From: Intestinibaculum porci
GTDB lineage: Bacteria > Bacillota_I > Bacilli_A > Erysipelotrichales > Coprobacillaceae
Assembly (NCBI RefSeq): GCF_003925875.1
Contig: NZ_AP019309.1
Span: 868,001-932,000 of the forward strand
Reading direction: 5' to 3'
Length of the DNA: 64,000 bases
This document shows, in pieces, positions 27,660 to 34,853 of this stretch. The number at the start of each line of letters is the position of its first letter. Position 1 is the first letter of the stretch. Under the pieces are notes generated by a model. It was not told the DNA's origin. It ran no database searches and saw nothing but the letters and a program-made list of their open reading frames with translations. Position numbers and translations under genes: made by a program.

Positions 27660-28682
27660 TTAATGCATTTCCAGAACTTCCTGGACGATCTTGATACCAA
27701 ATTGTTTATTCACTTCTGCGATAATATCTTCCCGCGCTTTCGCAAGAGCATGATAGCTCTTAGCGCCCACATTGGTTAAGACGAGCGCATTGCGATCATG
27801 GACCCGCATGCCATACATGGATGCGCCTTTGAGACCAGCCTGGTCAATCAGCCAGCCAGTAGAAATCTTAAAGGTATCATTACCCATTGCAAAACCTTTA
27901 AGGGTGGGATACTTTTCCTGTAAGTGGGCTAACTTCTGCTTGGTGATAATGGCATTTTTGAAGAATGAACCAGAGTTAGGAATATAGTGAGGATCTGGCA
28001 GTTTCCATTTTCGGATTTCAATAACCGTTTCACGAATTAAAGCAGGGGTATAGCTGGTGATGCCTTTTTCATCAAGGCGGGCCTGAACTTGCTTATAAAA
28101 TGGCGGCTGCGGATTGCCTTTCTGTAAACGTAAGGTGACGCTGACAATAATGTAGCGGCCCCAGTCTTTGCCTCTAAAAATCGAAGCGCGATAAGCAAAC
28201 TGACAGTCTTCTTTTGACAAAGTGACAAATGCTCTGGTGTGCATATCATAGGCTTCTAATTCAACAAAACTCTGTGAGATATCCTGCCCGTAAGCACCGA
28301 CATTCTGCACGGGAGCTGCACCGATCGTGCCAGGGATGAGAGACATCGCTTCAATGCCAGTCAGATGCATATCCACACTTTCAGAAATGACTTCATCTAA
28401 GATTTCGCCAGCACCGTAGCGAATGACGATATCATCCGCATTGTCTTCTAATATAGTACGTCCTTTGAGACACATATGCATAACGAGACCATCAAAGCCT
28501 TCATCATCTGCCAAGGTATTGCTGCCACCTCCAATGACAAATGTTTTCAGCTGGTGAGCTGCGGCAAACTGAAAAGCTTCAACAACATCGTCTTTTGTTT
28601 GGATTTCTGCGAAATAGCGTGCTTTCCCGCCAAGACGCATCGTAAGGTAATCTTTTAAACTTTTATTTTCTTCTAACTTCAT
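27660..28682 (-). CDS. murB: UDP-N-acetylenolpyruvoylglucosamine reductase (type I-like)
   Basis: 340 residues. MurB reduces UDP-GlcNAc-enolpyruvate to UDP-MurNAc with FAD and NADPH. FAD-binding motifs are GGGSNTLADDEGFDG near 50, IPGTIGAAPVQNVGAYGQDI near 115 and the catalytic Ser in PNSGSFFKN near 230. Length, the YRASIFR segment and QNVGAYG follow the E. coli type I enzyme rather than the 300-residue type II enzyme (GSVGGA..MNAGAHG) usual in Firmicutes. The terminator follows directly; the gene is monocistronic. Confidence 0.93.
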   Translation of the reverse strand: MKLEENKSLKDYLTMRLGGKARYFAEIQTKDDVVEAFQFAAAHQLKTFVIGGGSNTLADDEGFDGLVMHMCLKGRTILEDNADDIVIRYGAGEILDEVISESVDMHLTGIEAMSLIPGTIGAAPVQNVGAYGQDISQSFVELEAYDMHTRAFVTLSKEDCQFAYRASIFRGKDWGRYIIVSVTLRLQKGNPQPPFYKQVQARLDEKGITSYTPALIRETVIEIRKWKLPDPHYIPNSGSFFKNAIITKQKLAHLQEKYPTLKGFAMGNDTFKISTGWLIDQAGLKGASMYGMRVHDRNALVLTNVGAKSYHALAKAREDIIAEVNKQFGIKIVQEVLEMH

Positions 28683-28744
28683 GCCCCTAATATAACAAAC
28701 TCATATGTCCGTTTCAACTGATTTACACATTATAAAATGTTTTG

Positions 28745-28753
28745 TGGTATGAT
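28745..28753 (+). promoter_or_regulatory. Extended -10 promoter element of plsY
   Basis: TGGTATGAT (TGn plus TATGAT) 20 bases before the plsY start; TTTACA lies 20 bases upstream of the -10, longer than ideal. Confidence 0.4.
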
Positions 28754-28772
28754 GGAAGAAAGGGGAGATTTT

Positions 28773-29378
28773 ATGCAAATACTTATTATATTGATATCAT
28801 ATTTATTAGGGACTATTTTATTTGGTGAGATTGTCACTCAGGTGCTTACCCATCATTCAGCGAGTGAATTAGGAACCTCTGGAAATCCAGGGATGGCCAA
28901 TGTTATGGCGCACTTGGGGATTGTGCCGGGGGTGATCGTCTTATTAGGCGATGTCGGAAAATGTCTCTTAGCGGCTTTATTAAGTGCTCACTTCCTAGGT
29001 GATCAAGGCCTATTACTTGGCGGCCTGGCCGCGACGATCGGTCACGATTTTCCTTTCTGGCGCCATTTTAAAGGCGGCAAAGGCGTCGCTACTACTTGTA
29101 TTCTTATTTTTATGTATGCGCCGCTTTATGGACTCTTTTCCCTAATTATGGGGTTGATCACTGTCATCATAACCCAGTATTTAAGTCTTGGTGGGATTGT
29201 TATTCCCTTATTAATGATTCCTTATGCATTTTACCAGAATGTCAGTGATGGCATTGTCATGATCATCTTTACCTTATTAATGATTTACAAATTTATGCCG
29301 CAGCTTAAACTGATACCGTCGCATCAGGCAGAAAAGACTGATTTAATTGGTGCGATCAAACGAAAAAGACGCAAATAA
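28773..29378 (+). CDS. plsY: Glycerol-3-phosphate acyltransferase PlsY
   Basis: 201 residues, integral membrane protein with about five helices. PlsY moves an acyl group from acyl-phosphate to glycerol-3-phosphate, the first step of phospholipid synthesis. The three family motifs are visible: SGNPGMANVMAHLG near 37 (SGNPGATN in relatives), the lysine-bearing FKGGKGVATT near 98 and a third loop with the terminal helices. ATG 28773 follows AAGGGGAG; an in-frame start 36 bases earlier has no site. The last motif is less well conserved than in B. subtilis. Confidence 0.85.
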   Translation: MQILIILISYLLGTILFGEIVTQVLTHHSASELGTSGNPGMANVMAHLGIVPGVIVLLGDVGKCLLAALLSAHFLGDQGLLLGGLAATIGHDFPFWRHFKGGKGVATTCILIFMYAPLYGLFSLIMGLITVIITQYLSLGGIVIPLLMIPYAFYQNVSDGIVMIIFTLLMIYKFMPQLKLIPSHQAEKTDLIGAIKRKRRK

Positions 29379-29391
29379 ATGCGCCTTTTTT
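29363..29391 (+). terminator. Terminator of plsY
   Basis: AAAAAGACGCA/TGCGCCTTTTTT with one mismatch and a T run; the stop codon lies in the loop. Confidence 0.7.
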
Positions 29392-29397
29392 AGATTA

Positions 29398-29697
29398 TTA
29401 TGATTTTTTTGCAAGGGCTTCATCAAGGACTTTTGCGGCATTGAAGTCTTTGAAATCCTGATCGCTGATTAATAATACTGGGGTATCAGGATCAGCTAAG
29501 TCTTCAAACTTATGTAAAGAGCTTCTCAGCTGCGGTGTGACTAATACTAAGTCCGCCTGATCGATTGAATATTCGACAGCTGTTTCCGCTGCGGCCCAAA
29601 CGACAATTTCTACGCCTTTCTTAGCAGCTTCCTCTTTTAAGGCTGCCGCAAACATATTAGAAGTTACACCTGCTTTGCAGCATAATAATATTTTCAT
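29398..29697 (-). CDS. PTS EIIB component, lactose/cellobiose family (orphan)
   Basis: 99 residues, the size of a free-standing EIIB of the cellobiose type, which passes phosphate from EIIA to the sugar. The phospho-cysteine is in the N-terminal loop KILLCCKAGVTSNM; relatives read CSAGMSTS, so this loop is unusual (double Cys and a Lys). The ordered VLVTPQLRS segment is typical. No EIIA or EIIC is in the window, so it must work with remote partners or in another role. Ribosome site AAAGGAG precedes ATG 29697. Confidence 0.75.
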   Translation of the reverse strand: MKILLCCKAGVTSNMFAAALKEEAAKKGVEIVVWAAAETAVEYSIDQADLVLVTPQLRSSLHKFEDLADPDTPVLLISDQDFKDFNAAKVLDEALAKKS

Positions 29698-29815
29698 CTT
29701 TGATTCTCCTTTCGTTTTTGATGTATCTACTTATATTTTAGCATATGTTTACAAAAATACATTCTTTTTTCGATGTTCTAAAAAAATAATTAGGGAGAGC
29801 TGGTTTGCAAGATCG

Positions 29816-29829
29816 GTTTGATATCAAAC
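29816..29829. promoter_or_regulatory. Perfect palindrome, possible operator
   Basis: GTTTGATATCAAAC is a perfect 14-base palindrome, 30 bases before the -10 box of the XRE gene. A second GTTTG half-site lies at 29803. It may be the binding site of that regulator. Confidence 0.45.
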
Positions 29830-29858
29830 GAAATTGACAAAAACCCTATTATCCCTCA

Positions 29859-29867
29859 TGATATAAT
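29859..29867 (+). promoter_or_regulatory. Extended -10 promoter of the XRE gene
   Basis: TGATATAAT (TGn plus perfect TATAAT). A TTGACA at 29834 is 22 bases away, too far for a normal -35 box, so the extended -10 probably carries the promoter. Confidence 0.6.
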
Positions 29868-29907
29868 AGCTCTAATAGGACAAGGGAAGTTGAAGGAGGA
29901 CATCATT

Positions 29908-30243
29908 GTGTTTTTATTTAAGGATATCGGCCCGATTATGAAACGGGCCAGGAAGAAAAATAAGCTGACCATTCGGGATGTTTCTGAGATTACAGGGTTG
30001 AATGCGGATACCATTTCGGATTTAGAAAACCAACGGACAAACATGAAAATCTTTACTTTACTTGATCACCTTGTCCATCTTTATAAGCTGGATCGCTATG
30101 AAAATCCCGAATTGGCCTTAACGACCTTTCAAATTTTTGAAGGCCTTTCTGATGAAGCGATCGCCGAGATTGTGGCGGTTGTCAAAAAGGATCGTATTCG
30201 TCAGGATGCGAAAGCTTTTGCGGCTCAGGATGTCATCGACTAA
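29908..30243 (+). CDS. XRE-family DNA-binding protein
   Basis: 111 residues starting at a GTG with AGGAGG 8 bases before it. Residues about 11-65 are a Cro/cI-type helix-turn-helix (MKRARKKNKLTIRDVSEITGLNADTISDLEN). The C-terminal 45 residues are helical and may serve dimerisation. A perfect palindrome sits just upstream of its promoter, in line with autoregulation. Targets are unknown. Confidence 0.8.
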   Translation: MFLFKDIGPIMKRARKKNKLTIRDVSEITGLNADTISDLENQRTNMKIFTLLDHLVHLYKLDRYENPELALTTFQIFEGLSDEAIAEIVAVVKKDRIRQDAKAFAAQDVID

Positions 30244-30317
30244 AATTGTCTTTTTTTATCACATTGCTTTTCATTTTCGTATAATCCTATTACAATGGGG
30301 CAAAGGTTGTGATAAAG

Positions 30318-31469
30318 ATGAATATATTAGATGAAATAGAACAATTACAGGAAACACTTATTCAGGATCGTCGCACTTTGCATCAGATGCCGGAAACGAC
30401 CTTTGATTTGGATCAGACGACGGCCTATATTAAAAAACGTTTAATAGAAATGGGGTATACACCTCACGATCTTGGCAATCATGGGATTGTCACGACGATT
30501 GGTACTGGTTCCCCATGTCTGCTTTTACGCAGTGATATGGATGCTTTGCCGATGGCGGAAGAATCCGGCTTAGACTTTGCAGCGCATAACGGCAAGATGC
30601 ATGCCTGCGGTCATGATCTCCATATGACGATGTTACTTGGAGCATGTGCTATTTTCAAACAACTCAAAGAGATTAAAGGCACCATCAAAATCTTATTTCA
30701 GCCAGCGGAGGAAATTGCCTCAGGGGCGAAAGCAATGATCGATGCCGGGGTCTTAGAAAATCCGCATGTCGATGCAGCTTTCGGCATGCATATCAAAGCG
30801 GATCAGCCTACTGGAACGATTGCCTATTGTCCGGGGGTTATGATGCCAAGTTCTGATTTCTTTACAGTGCAGATTCATGGTAAGTCTGTTCATGGTTCAG
30901 CGCCGCATTTAGGCGTGGATCCGATTAGTATTGCGGCGCATACGATCTGTAATCTGGAAATGTTAACGGCGCGAGAAATTGATGCGGCTGAGCGTTTTAC
31001 GATGACCATTGGATCACTGCAAGCTGGCACAACGGGGAATATTATTCCTGATGAGGCGGTATTGAAAGGTTCGATCCGCTGTTTTGATCCAGATGTGCGC
31101 GTCAAAGTATTAGAACGTTTTGAAGAGATCATTACCGATACGGCGCAGATGTACCGCGGTGAAGCACTCGTTAATTTTCCGATGCGGGCGTTAACGGTTA
31201 ATAATAATGAGACTTTAGCGAAAGACTGGCTGCCAGCTTTGCAGTCTATTGCGAAAGTGGATGCCCATTGTCAGCCGCTTTCTATTTCCGAAGACTTTTC
31301 TTATTTTATGGAACATGTACCATCCCTATTTGTTTTAGTAGGGGCACAGGGAGATCGTCCTCCAGTTTCTCTCCACAACAGTCATATTATCTTTGATGAA
31401 GAAGGGATGAAAACCGGCATTGCGGCTTACGTCGCTATTGCCCTTCATTATTTACAAGGGACACATTAA
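30318..31469 (+). CDS. M20-family amidohydrolase (N-acyl-amino-acid hydrolase type)
   Basis: 383 residues. Metal-binding and catalytic motifs are LLRSDMDALPM near 68-78, HACGHDLHMTMLLGA near 98 and the catalytic Glu pair in FQPAEE near 128. A dimerisation lid follows (about 180-290) and the last ligand is His in LHNSHIIFDEEG near 350. Relatives (YxeP, hippurate hydrolase, N-acetyl-diaminopimelate deacetylase) remove acyl groups from amino acids. The substrate is not predictable. The ATG at 30318 is preferred over the upstream in-frame GTG. Confidence 0.85.
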   Translation: MNILDEIEQLQETLIQDRRTLHQMPETTFDLDQTTAYIKKRLIEMGYTPHDLGNHGIVTTIGTGSPCLLLRSDMDALPMAEESGLDFAAHNGKMHACGHDLHMTMLLGACAIFKQLKEIKGTIKILFQPAEEIASGAKAMIDAGVLENPHVDAAFGMHIKADQPTGTIAYCPGVMMPSSDFFTVQIHGKSVHGSAPHLGVDPISIAAHTICNLEMLTAREIDAAERFTMTIGSLQAGTTGNIIPDEAVLKGSIRCFDPDVRVKVLERFEEIITDTAQMYRGEALVNFPMRALTVNNNETLAKDWLPALQSIAKVDAHCQPLSISEDFSYFMEHVPSLFVLVGAQGDRPPVSLHNSHIIFDEEGMKTGIAAYVAIALHYLQGTH

Positions 31470-31492
31470 AAAGCCATCGCAAGATGGCTTTT
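31468..31492. terminator. Bidirectional terminator after the M20 gene
   Basis: AAAAAGCCATC/GATGGCTTTT with a GCAA tetraloop. It serves the M20 gene and the convergent minus-strand operon. Confidence 0.88.
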
Positions 31493-31703
31493 ATGCGTGG
31501 TGATACTTTTGTAATTCTTCCTCAGTAATAGTGCCGACCACTTTGGTGATTTCATCAAGTTCATCAAGGGAACACTGATAAAGAAAGCCTAAACGCATCT
31601 TCGGAAAGCGATAGCGTAAGACCATTTCCACCGTAGTGATTTTGGTCATCTTTAACTGATAGTCCCAGTGATCATCCATGTTTAACAGATCTTTTTCGTT
31701 CAT
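31491..31703 (-). CDS. Small conserved-looking protein, function unknown
   Basis: 70 residues, acidic and mostly helical, with no signal peptide and no motif I recognise. It has AGGAGG 6 bases before its ATG, and that ATG overlaps the LysR stop codon by 4 bases (ATGA), so it is translated with the regulator. The sequence CSLDELDEITKVVGTITEEELQ looks like a real folded segment. Confidence 0.6.
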   Translation of the reverse strand: MNEKDLLNMDDHWDYQLKMTKITTVEMVLRYRFPKMRLGFLYQCSLDELDEITKVVGTITEEELQKYHHA

Positions 31704-32551
31704 AGGTCCTCCTTCAGGTATGTCATAAAGGTTTGTAAAAGCAGCGACTCAGAGCCTTTCTTATAAATAAGCGATAGGGGCAGAGTCATTTCTGGTATGA
31801 GCTTTTTAAACGTATAAGGCGTATAGAAATTCTCTTCTAGCAGATGTTCATAAGATAATATAAGGGTATTGTCTTGCACTAAGGGAAGAATCTCTGATAA
31901 GCCGAGATAAGTCCCTCTTATTGTGGCAAAAAGCTTATGCTTTTGCAAGTAGGCATCACTCAGATCTTCAGGGATATAAAGATCTTGCCCTTTAATATTT
32001 ATATTTGTAAGGGCAACTTTATCACTTAAAGGATGACTTTTGCTTATGATGATACCAAGAGTATCCGCTTTTGTTAAGGGTGAACGCGACAATAGTGGAT
32101 CATCGCTATGGCCATGAATAACGCCGAGATCACATAATCCCAGTACGCAAGCCTGCATAAGATCCGTTTCCCTTTGTTTGCGTAAATGCATACGTACTTG
32201 GGGATACTTCTTTTGAAAACGATAAATGGCTTGCATCAGCGGTGCGCTTTGTCCGTTTTCCACAAAACTGAGATGCAGGTCACCAGATAGCGGCGTCGCC
32301 GGAGAAAGTTCATGCTTTAACTGATCTGATATTTGTAAGATTTCCTGGGCGCGTTTTAAAAAGATCATCCCTTCTTTGGTCAAAGTGATCGCTTTTTTGG
32401 AGCGAACCAGTAAGGGATGTCCGGTTTGTTTTTCTAATTCCTGCATTTGTCTTGATAAGGTTGGCTGGGTAATGCCTAAATGCGCTGCAGCTTTAGAAAA
32501 ACTTTGATATTCATAGACGGCTACAAAATATTGAAAGGTTTTTAAGTCCAT
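31700..32551 (-). CDS. LysR-family transcriptional regulator
   Basis: 283 residues. Residues 1-60 hold the LysR helix-turn-helix (FSKAAAHLGITQPTLSRQMQELEKQTG), the rest the two-lobed effector domain starting near 88 (GDLHLSFVENG). The frame opens 7 codons earlier, but GGAAGTG is properly spaced for ATG 32551. It forms a two-gene unit with the small downstream protein. No divergent target gene adjoins; the upstream neighbour is the NlpC/P60 gene about 290 bases away. Confidence 0.88.
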   Translation of the reverse strand: MDLKTFQYFVAVYEYQSFSKAAAHLGITQPTLSRQMQELEKQTGHPLLVRSKKAITLTKEGMIFLKRAQEILQISDQLKHELSPATPLSGDLHLSFVENGQSAPLMQAIYRFQKKYPQVRMHLRKQRETDLMQACVLGLCDLGVIHGHSDDPLLSRSPLTKADTLGIIISKSHPLSDKVALTNINIKGQDLYIPEDLSDAYLQKHKLFATIRGTYLGLSEILPLVQDNTLILSYEHLLEENFYTPYTFKKLIPEMTLPLSLIYKKGSESLLLQTFMTYLKEDL

Positions 32552-32694
32552 TTTCTTCACTTCCTTACTCATTTAATGCTTTCTATGTATAATTATATCA
32601 AAATATAGAGAATAAGCATAAAAATATTGATGGTTTCTAGTAATAGGAAATGACATTTATTATTATCATAACAGGTATAAGGGCTTACATTATG

Positions 32695-32728
32695 AACTTT
32701 AAGTGAAACTTAAATGACCTTTAAAAAG
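32695..32728 (+). promoter_or_regulatory. Triple direct repeat upstream of the NlpC/P60 gene
   Basis: AACTTTAAGTGA, AACTTAAATGA and CCTTTAAAAAG follow head to tail at a period of 11-12 bases, close to one helical turn, 34-67 bases before the -35 box. This is the layout of OmpR/PhoB-type regulator sites on genes they activate. Confidence 0.45.
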
Positions 32729-32739
32729 ACGAAAATGGG

Positions 32740-32755
32740 TTAGGAAATATCCTAA
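32740..32755. promoter_or_regulatory. Inverted repeat next to the NlpC/P60 promoter
   Basis: TTAGGA-AATA-TCCTAA, a perfect 6-bp inverted repeat 6 bases before the -35 box; possible operator. Confidence 0.4.
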
Positions 32756-32761
32756 GGTTTA

Positions 32762-32791
32762 TTGACTTTATGTCCATTTACAGGGTATTAT
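32762..32791 (+). promoter_or_regulatory. Promoter of the NlpC/P60 gene
   Basis: TTGACT (32762-32767) and TATTAT (32786-32791), 18 bases apart, with a leader of about 40 bases to the start codon. Confidence 0.65.
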
Positions 32792-32838
32792 TATCGAGTA
32801 AGATTTACGATTATACATTTAAAGGAGGAGGGATTCTT

Positions 32839-34563
32839 GTGAGACAAGGAAGATTCCTTAAATATATTTTATCACTCGCCCTGATTACCCCGTTTGCGTA
32901 TCAGGCACAATCACAAAATGTTAATGCTGCTTCAGCGTTCGCAGGGAAAGAAGACACTTACTATAAACTTTGTTCCTCAAAGAAATTAAGTAAGTCAAAA
33001 CAGCAGACCTGCCAGGAATTCAATACTTACTTAAAGGGGAGAAGTAAGGATTTGAAATCGCAGATTGCCTCAACGAAGAAATCAGTACAAAGTACAAAAT
33101 CTTCTATTACGACAATGCAGAAGAAGATCACTTCACTCAATAGTCAGATCAACACCACAAAGAAAAGAATTGCCTATGTGAAGGTTTCTATTGCGAACAC
33201 GGAAAAAGCCTTAAACAAAAAAGAAAGTACCTTAAAAAATAGAATTTATGCGGCGCAGGCGACAACGAACTCAAATAGTTACGTCTCTTACTTATTTGGC
33301 GCTGATTCATTCTCGGATTTCTTCTCAAGAGTATCAACAGTTGGGGATATTACTTCTTATGAAAATGATTTAATGGATCAGATTAATAAGACCAAAGCCA
33401 ACTTAAAAACACAGAAACAGACGTTAACAGCGACGCAGGCTAATTTAACGAGCGCGCGTCGTCAGTCAAAAGTGATTTTAAGTCAGTACAATGAAAAATT
33501 AAAAGAACAGGAAGCAACGTTACGTAAGTCAACAGGTGACTTAGGTAATAACGAAGAATCCATCCAGCAGATCGCTAAGAACTTAGCGGATATGAAAGAA
33601 GCGGAACGGAAAGCTGCCGTTGCCGCTGCAAAGATTGCGGCGCAGAAGAAAGCTTTAGCAGAAGCCAAAGAGAAAGCAGAAGCCGAAGCGCGTGAAAAGG
33701 CACGCATTGCGGCACAGCGTCAGGCTGCAGCCGAAGCTGCTGCTAAGAAGGCTCAGGAAGAAGCTGAAGAAAAGCGCAGAGCTGCCGAAGAAGCATCGGC
33801 TGCAAAAAAGGCGGCTGCGGAAGCGGCTGCAAAGAAAGCCCAGGCCGAAGCGGCAGCAAAGAAGAAAGCTGCTCAGCAGGCTGCCAGCGCGGCGCAAAAT
33901 GCGAGTGCTTCATCAAACGCCTCTTCTAATGCGCAGGGTAATGATGATGATAATTCATCAAGCTCAAATAGCGCCAGCACTTCTAATTCCAGTGCGTCAA
34001 GTGCTAACAGTTCAGCATCTGATGACAATGATTCATCAAGTTCGAATGCGGCTGCCTCAAGTAACAGCTCATCTAATAGTTCCAATAGTTCTTCAGATGA
34101 CACTTCAAGCAAAAGTCAATCAAGCACTTCAAGTTCATCAAGCACATCAGATGACAGCGCATCAGCTAAGGTGACAAATGCCAGCGTATCTGGTGATGAT
34201 ATTGCCTTAAAAGCTTTATCAAAACGTGGTGCTCCTTATGTTTGGGGAGCGAGCGGACCATCGACATTTGACTGTTCTGGTTTAGTATGGTGGGCTCACG
34301 CTCAGTGCGGTATTAACTTTGGCCGTACCGATACACGTGGTCTCTCATCAATGGGATCAACAGTCAGCTATGGTAACTTACAGCCAGGTGATGTCCTGAT
34401 CTTCTCTTCAAATGGATCTTATAGCGGCATTCACCATACGGGTATTTATATTGGTAACGGCATGATGGTACATGCACCACATAGCGGGGCAACTGTTTCT
34501 GTTGTCACAGTCAGCAGTGGTTACTATAGAAATCAGTTCTATACAGCACGTCGTTTATATTAA
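32839..34563 (+). CDS. Secreted peptidoglycan hydrolase, coiled coil plus NlpC/P60 (PcsB/CwlO-like)
   Basis: 574 residues from a GTG with AAGGAGGAGGG 8 bases upstream. Order: signal peptide (about 1-33), a PcsB/CwlO-type coiled coil (about 50-250, with a YVSYLFGADSFSDFFSR hinge), an Ala/Lys/Glu-rich helix (about 250-350), a Ser/Asn/Asp-rich linker (about 355-445) and a C-terminal NlpC/P60 endopeptidase domain with catalytic Cys in FDCSGLVWW and His in HHTGIYIGNG. Such enzymes cut stem peptides during division and are usually switched on by FtsEX through the coiled coil. Regulated by a well-marked upstream region. Confidence 0.92.
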   Translation: MRQGRFLKYILSLALITPFAYQAQSQNVNAASAFAGKEDTYYKLCSSKKLSKSKQQTCQEFNTYLKGRSKDLKSQIASTKKSVQSTKSSITTMQKKITSLNSQINTTKKRIAYVKVSIANTEKALNKKESTLKNRIYAAQATTNSNSYVSYLFGADSFSDFFSRVSTVGDITSYENDLMDQINKTKANLKTQKQTLTATQANLTSARRQSKVILSQYNEKLKEQEATLRKSTGDLGNNEESIQQIAKNLADMKEAERKAAVAAAKIAAQKKALAEAKEKAEAEAREKARIAAQRQAAAEAAAKKAQEEAEEKRRAAEEASAAKKAAAEAAAKKAQAEAAAKKKAAQQAASAAQNASASSNASSNAQGNDDDNSSSSNSASTSNSSASSANSSASDDNDSSSSNAAASSNSSSNSSNSSSDDTSSKSQSSTSSSSSTSDDSASAKVTNASVSGDDIALKALSKRGAPYVWGASGPSTFDCSGLVWWAHAQCGINFGRTDTRGLSSMGSTVSYGNLQPGDVLIFSSNGSYSGIHHTGIYIGNGMMVHAPHSGATVSVVTVSSGYYRNQFYTARRLY

Positions 34564-34567
34564 GATG

Positions 34568-34592
34568 AAAAGCGGGTGACCCCCGCTTTTTT
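34568..34592 (+). terminator. Terminator of the NlpC/P60 gene
   Basis: AAAAGCGGG/CCCGCTTTT stem with a TGACC loop and a T run. Confidence 0.9.
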
Positions 34593-34597
34593 GTATA

Positions 34598-34696
34598 GAA
34601 ACTTTGCAAGAAACATGGGATCAAAATATGCTTTCGTGCCAACTGTTTGAGAATAATGAAAGCGAGGGCAAAGTTTCCGAAAGGATGACTCCTTTC
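34598..34696 (+). ncRNA. Candidate structured RNA, class unknown
   Basis: The intergenic stretch between the terminator and the ROK gene folds into perfect helices: a 10-bp stem GAAACTTTGC (34598-34607)/GCAAAGTTTC (34668-34677) enclosing a 6-bp stem GCTTTC/GAAAGC (34630-34635/34658-34663), and directly after it GAAAGGA-TGAC-TCCTTTC (34679-34696). No open frame or terminator-like T run explains them. It could be a leader element of the ROK gene or a small RNA; it fits no riboswitch consensus that I know. Confidence 0.35.
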
Positions 34697-34818
34697 AGGA
34701 TGATGATAACTTATCTGCGAATTATGTGATTTGAAAAATCGCATATAAAAAGGAAAAATACGGATTTAAAATGTTTTTATGCAAAAATGGAAATATATTC
34801 AAGCGGCTTAAGTGATCG

Positions 34819-34827
34819 TGATAAAAT
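34819..34827 (+). promoter_or_regulatory. Extended -10 promoter element of the ROK gene
   Basis: TGATAAAAT 26 bases before the start codon. If this is the only promoter, the structured RNA upstream would not be part of the mRNA leader. Confidence 0.45.
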
Positions 34828-34853
34828 AAATGCGTGGAAAAGGAGAGAGAAAA

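Noticed and set aside
29834-29867. TTGACA to TATAAT as a standard promoter
   Set aside because: The spacer is 22 bases, too long; the TGn extension of the -10 box is the better explanation.
33692-34174. 160-codon frame in another phase of the NlpC/P60 gene and two antisense frames nearby
   Set aside because: They arise from the low-complexity Ala/Lys/Glu and Ser/Asn codons of the true gene.
33890-34180. Repetitive TCA/AGC-rich tract as a CRISPR or satellite
   Set aside because: It is the in-frame Ser/Asn/Asp linker of the hydrolase; no constant repeat length and no spacers.
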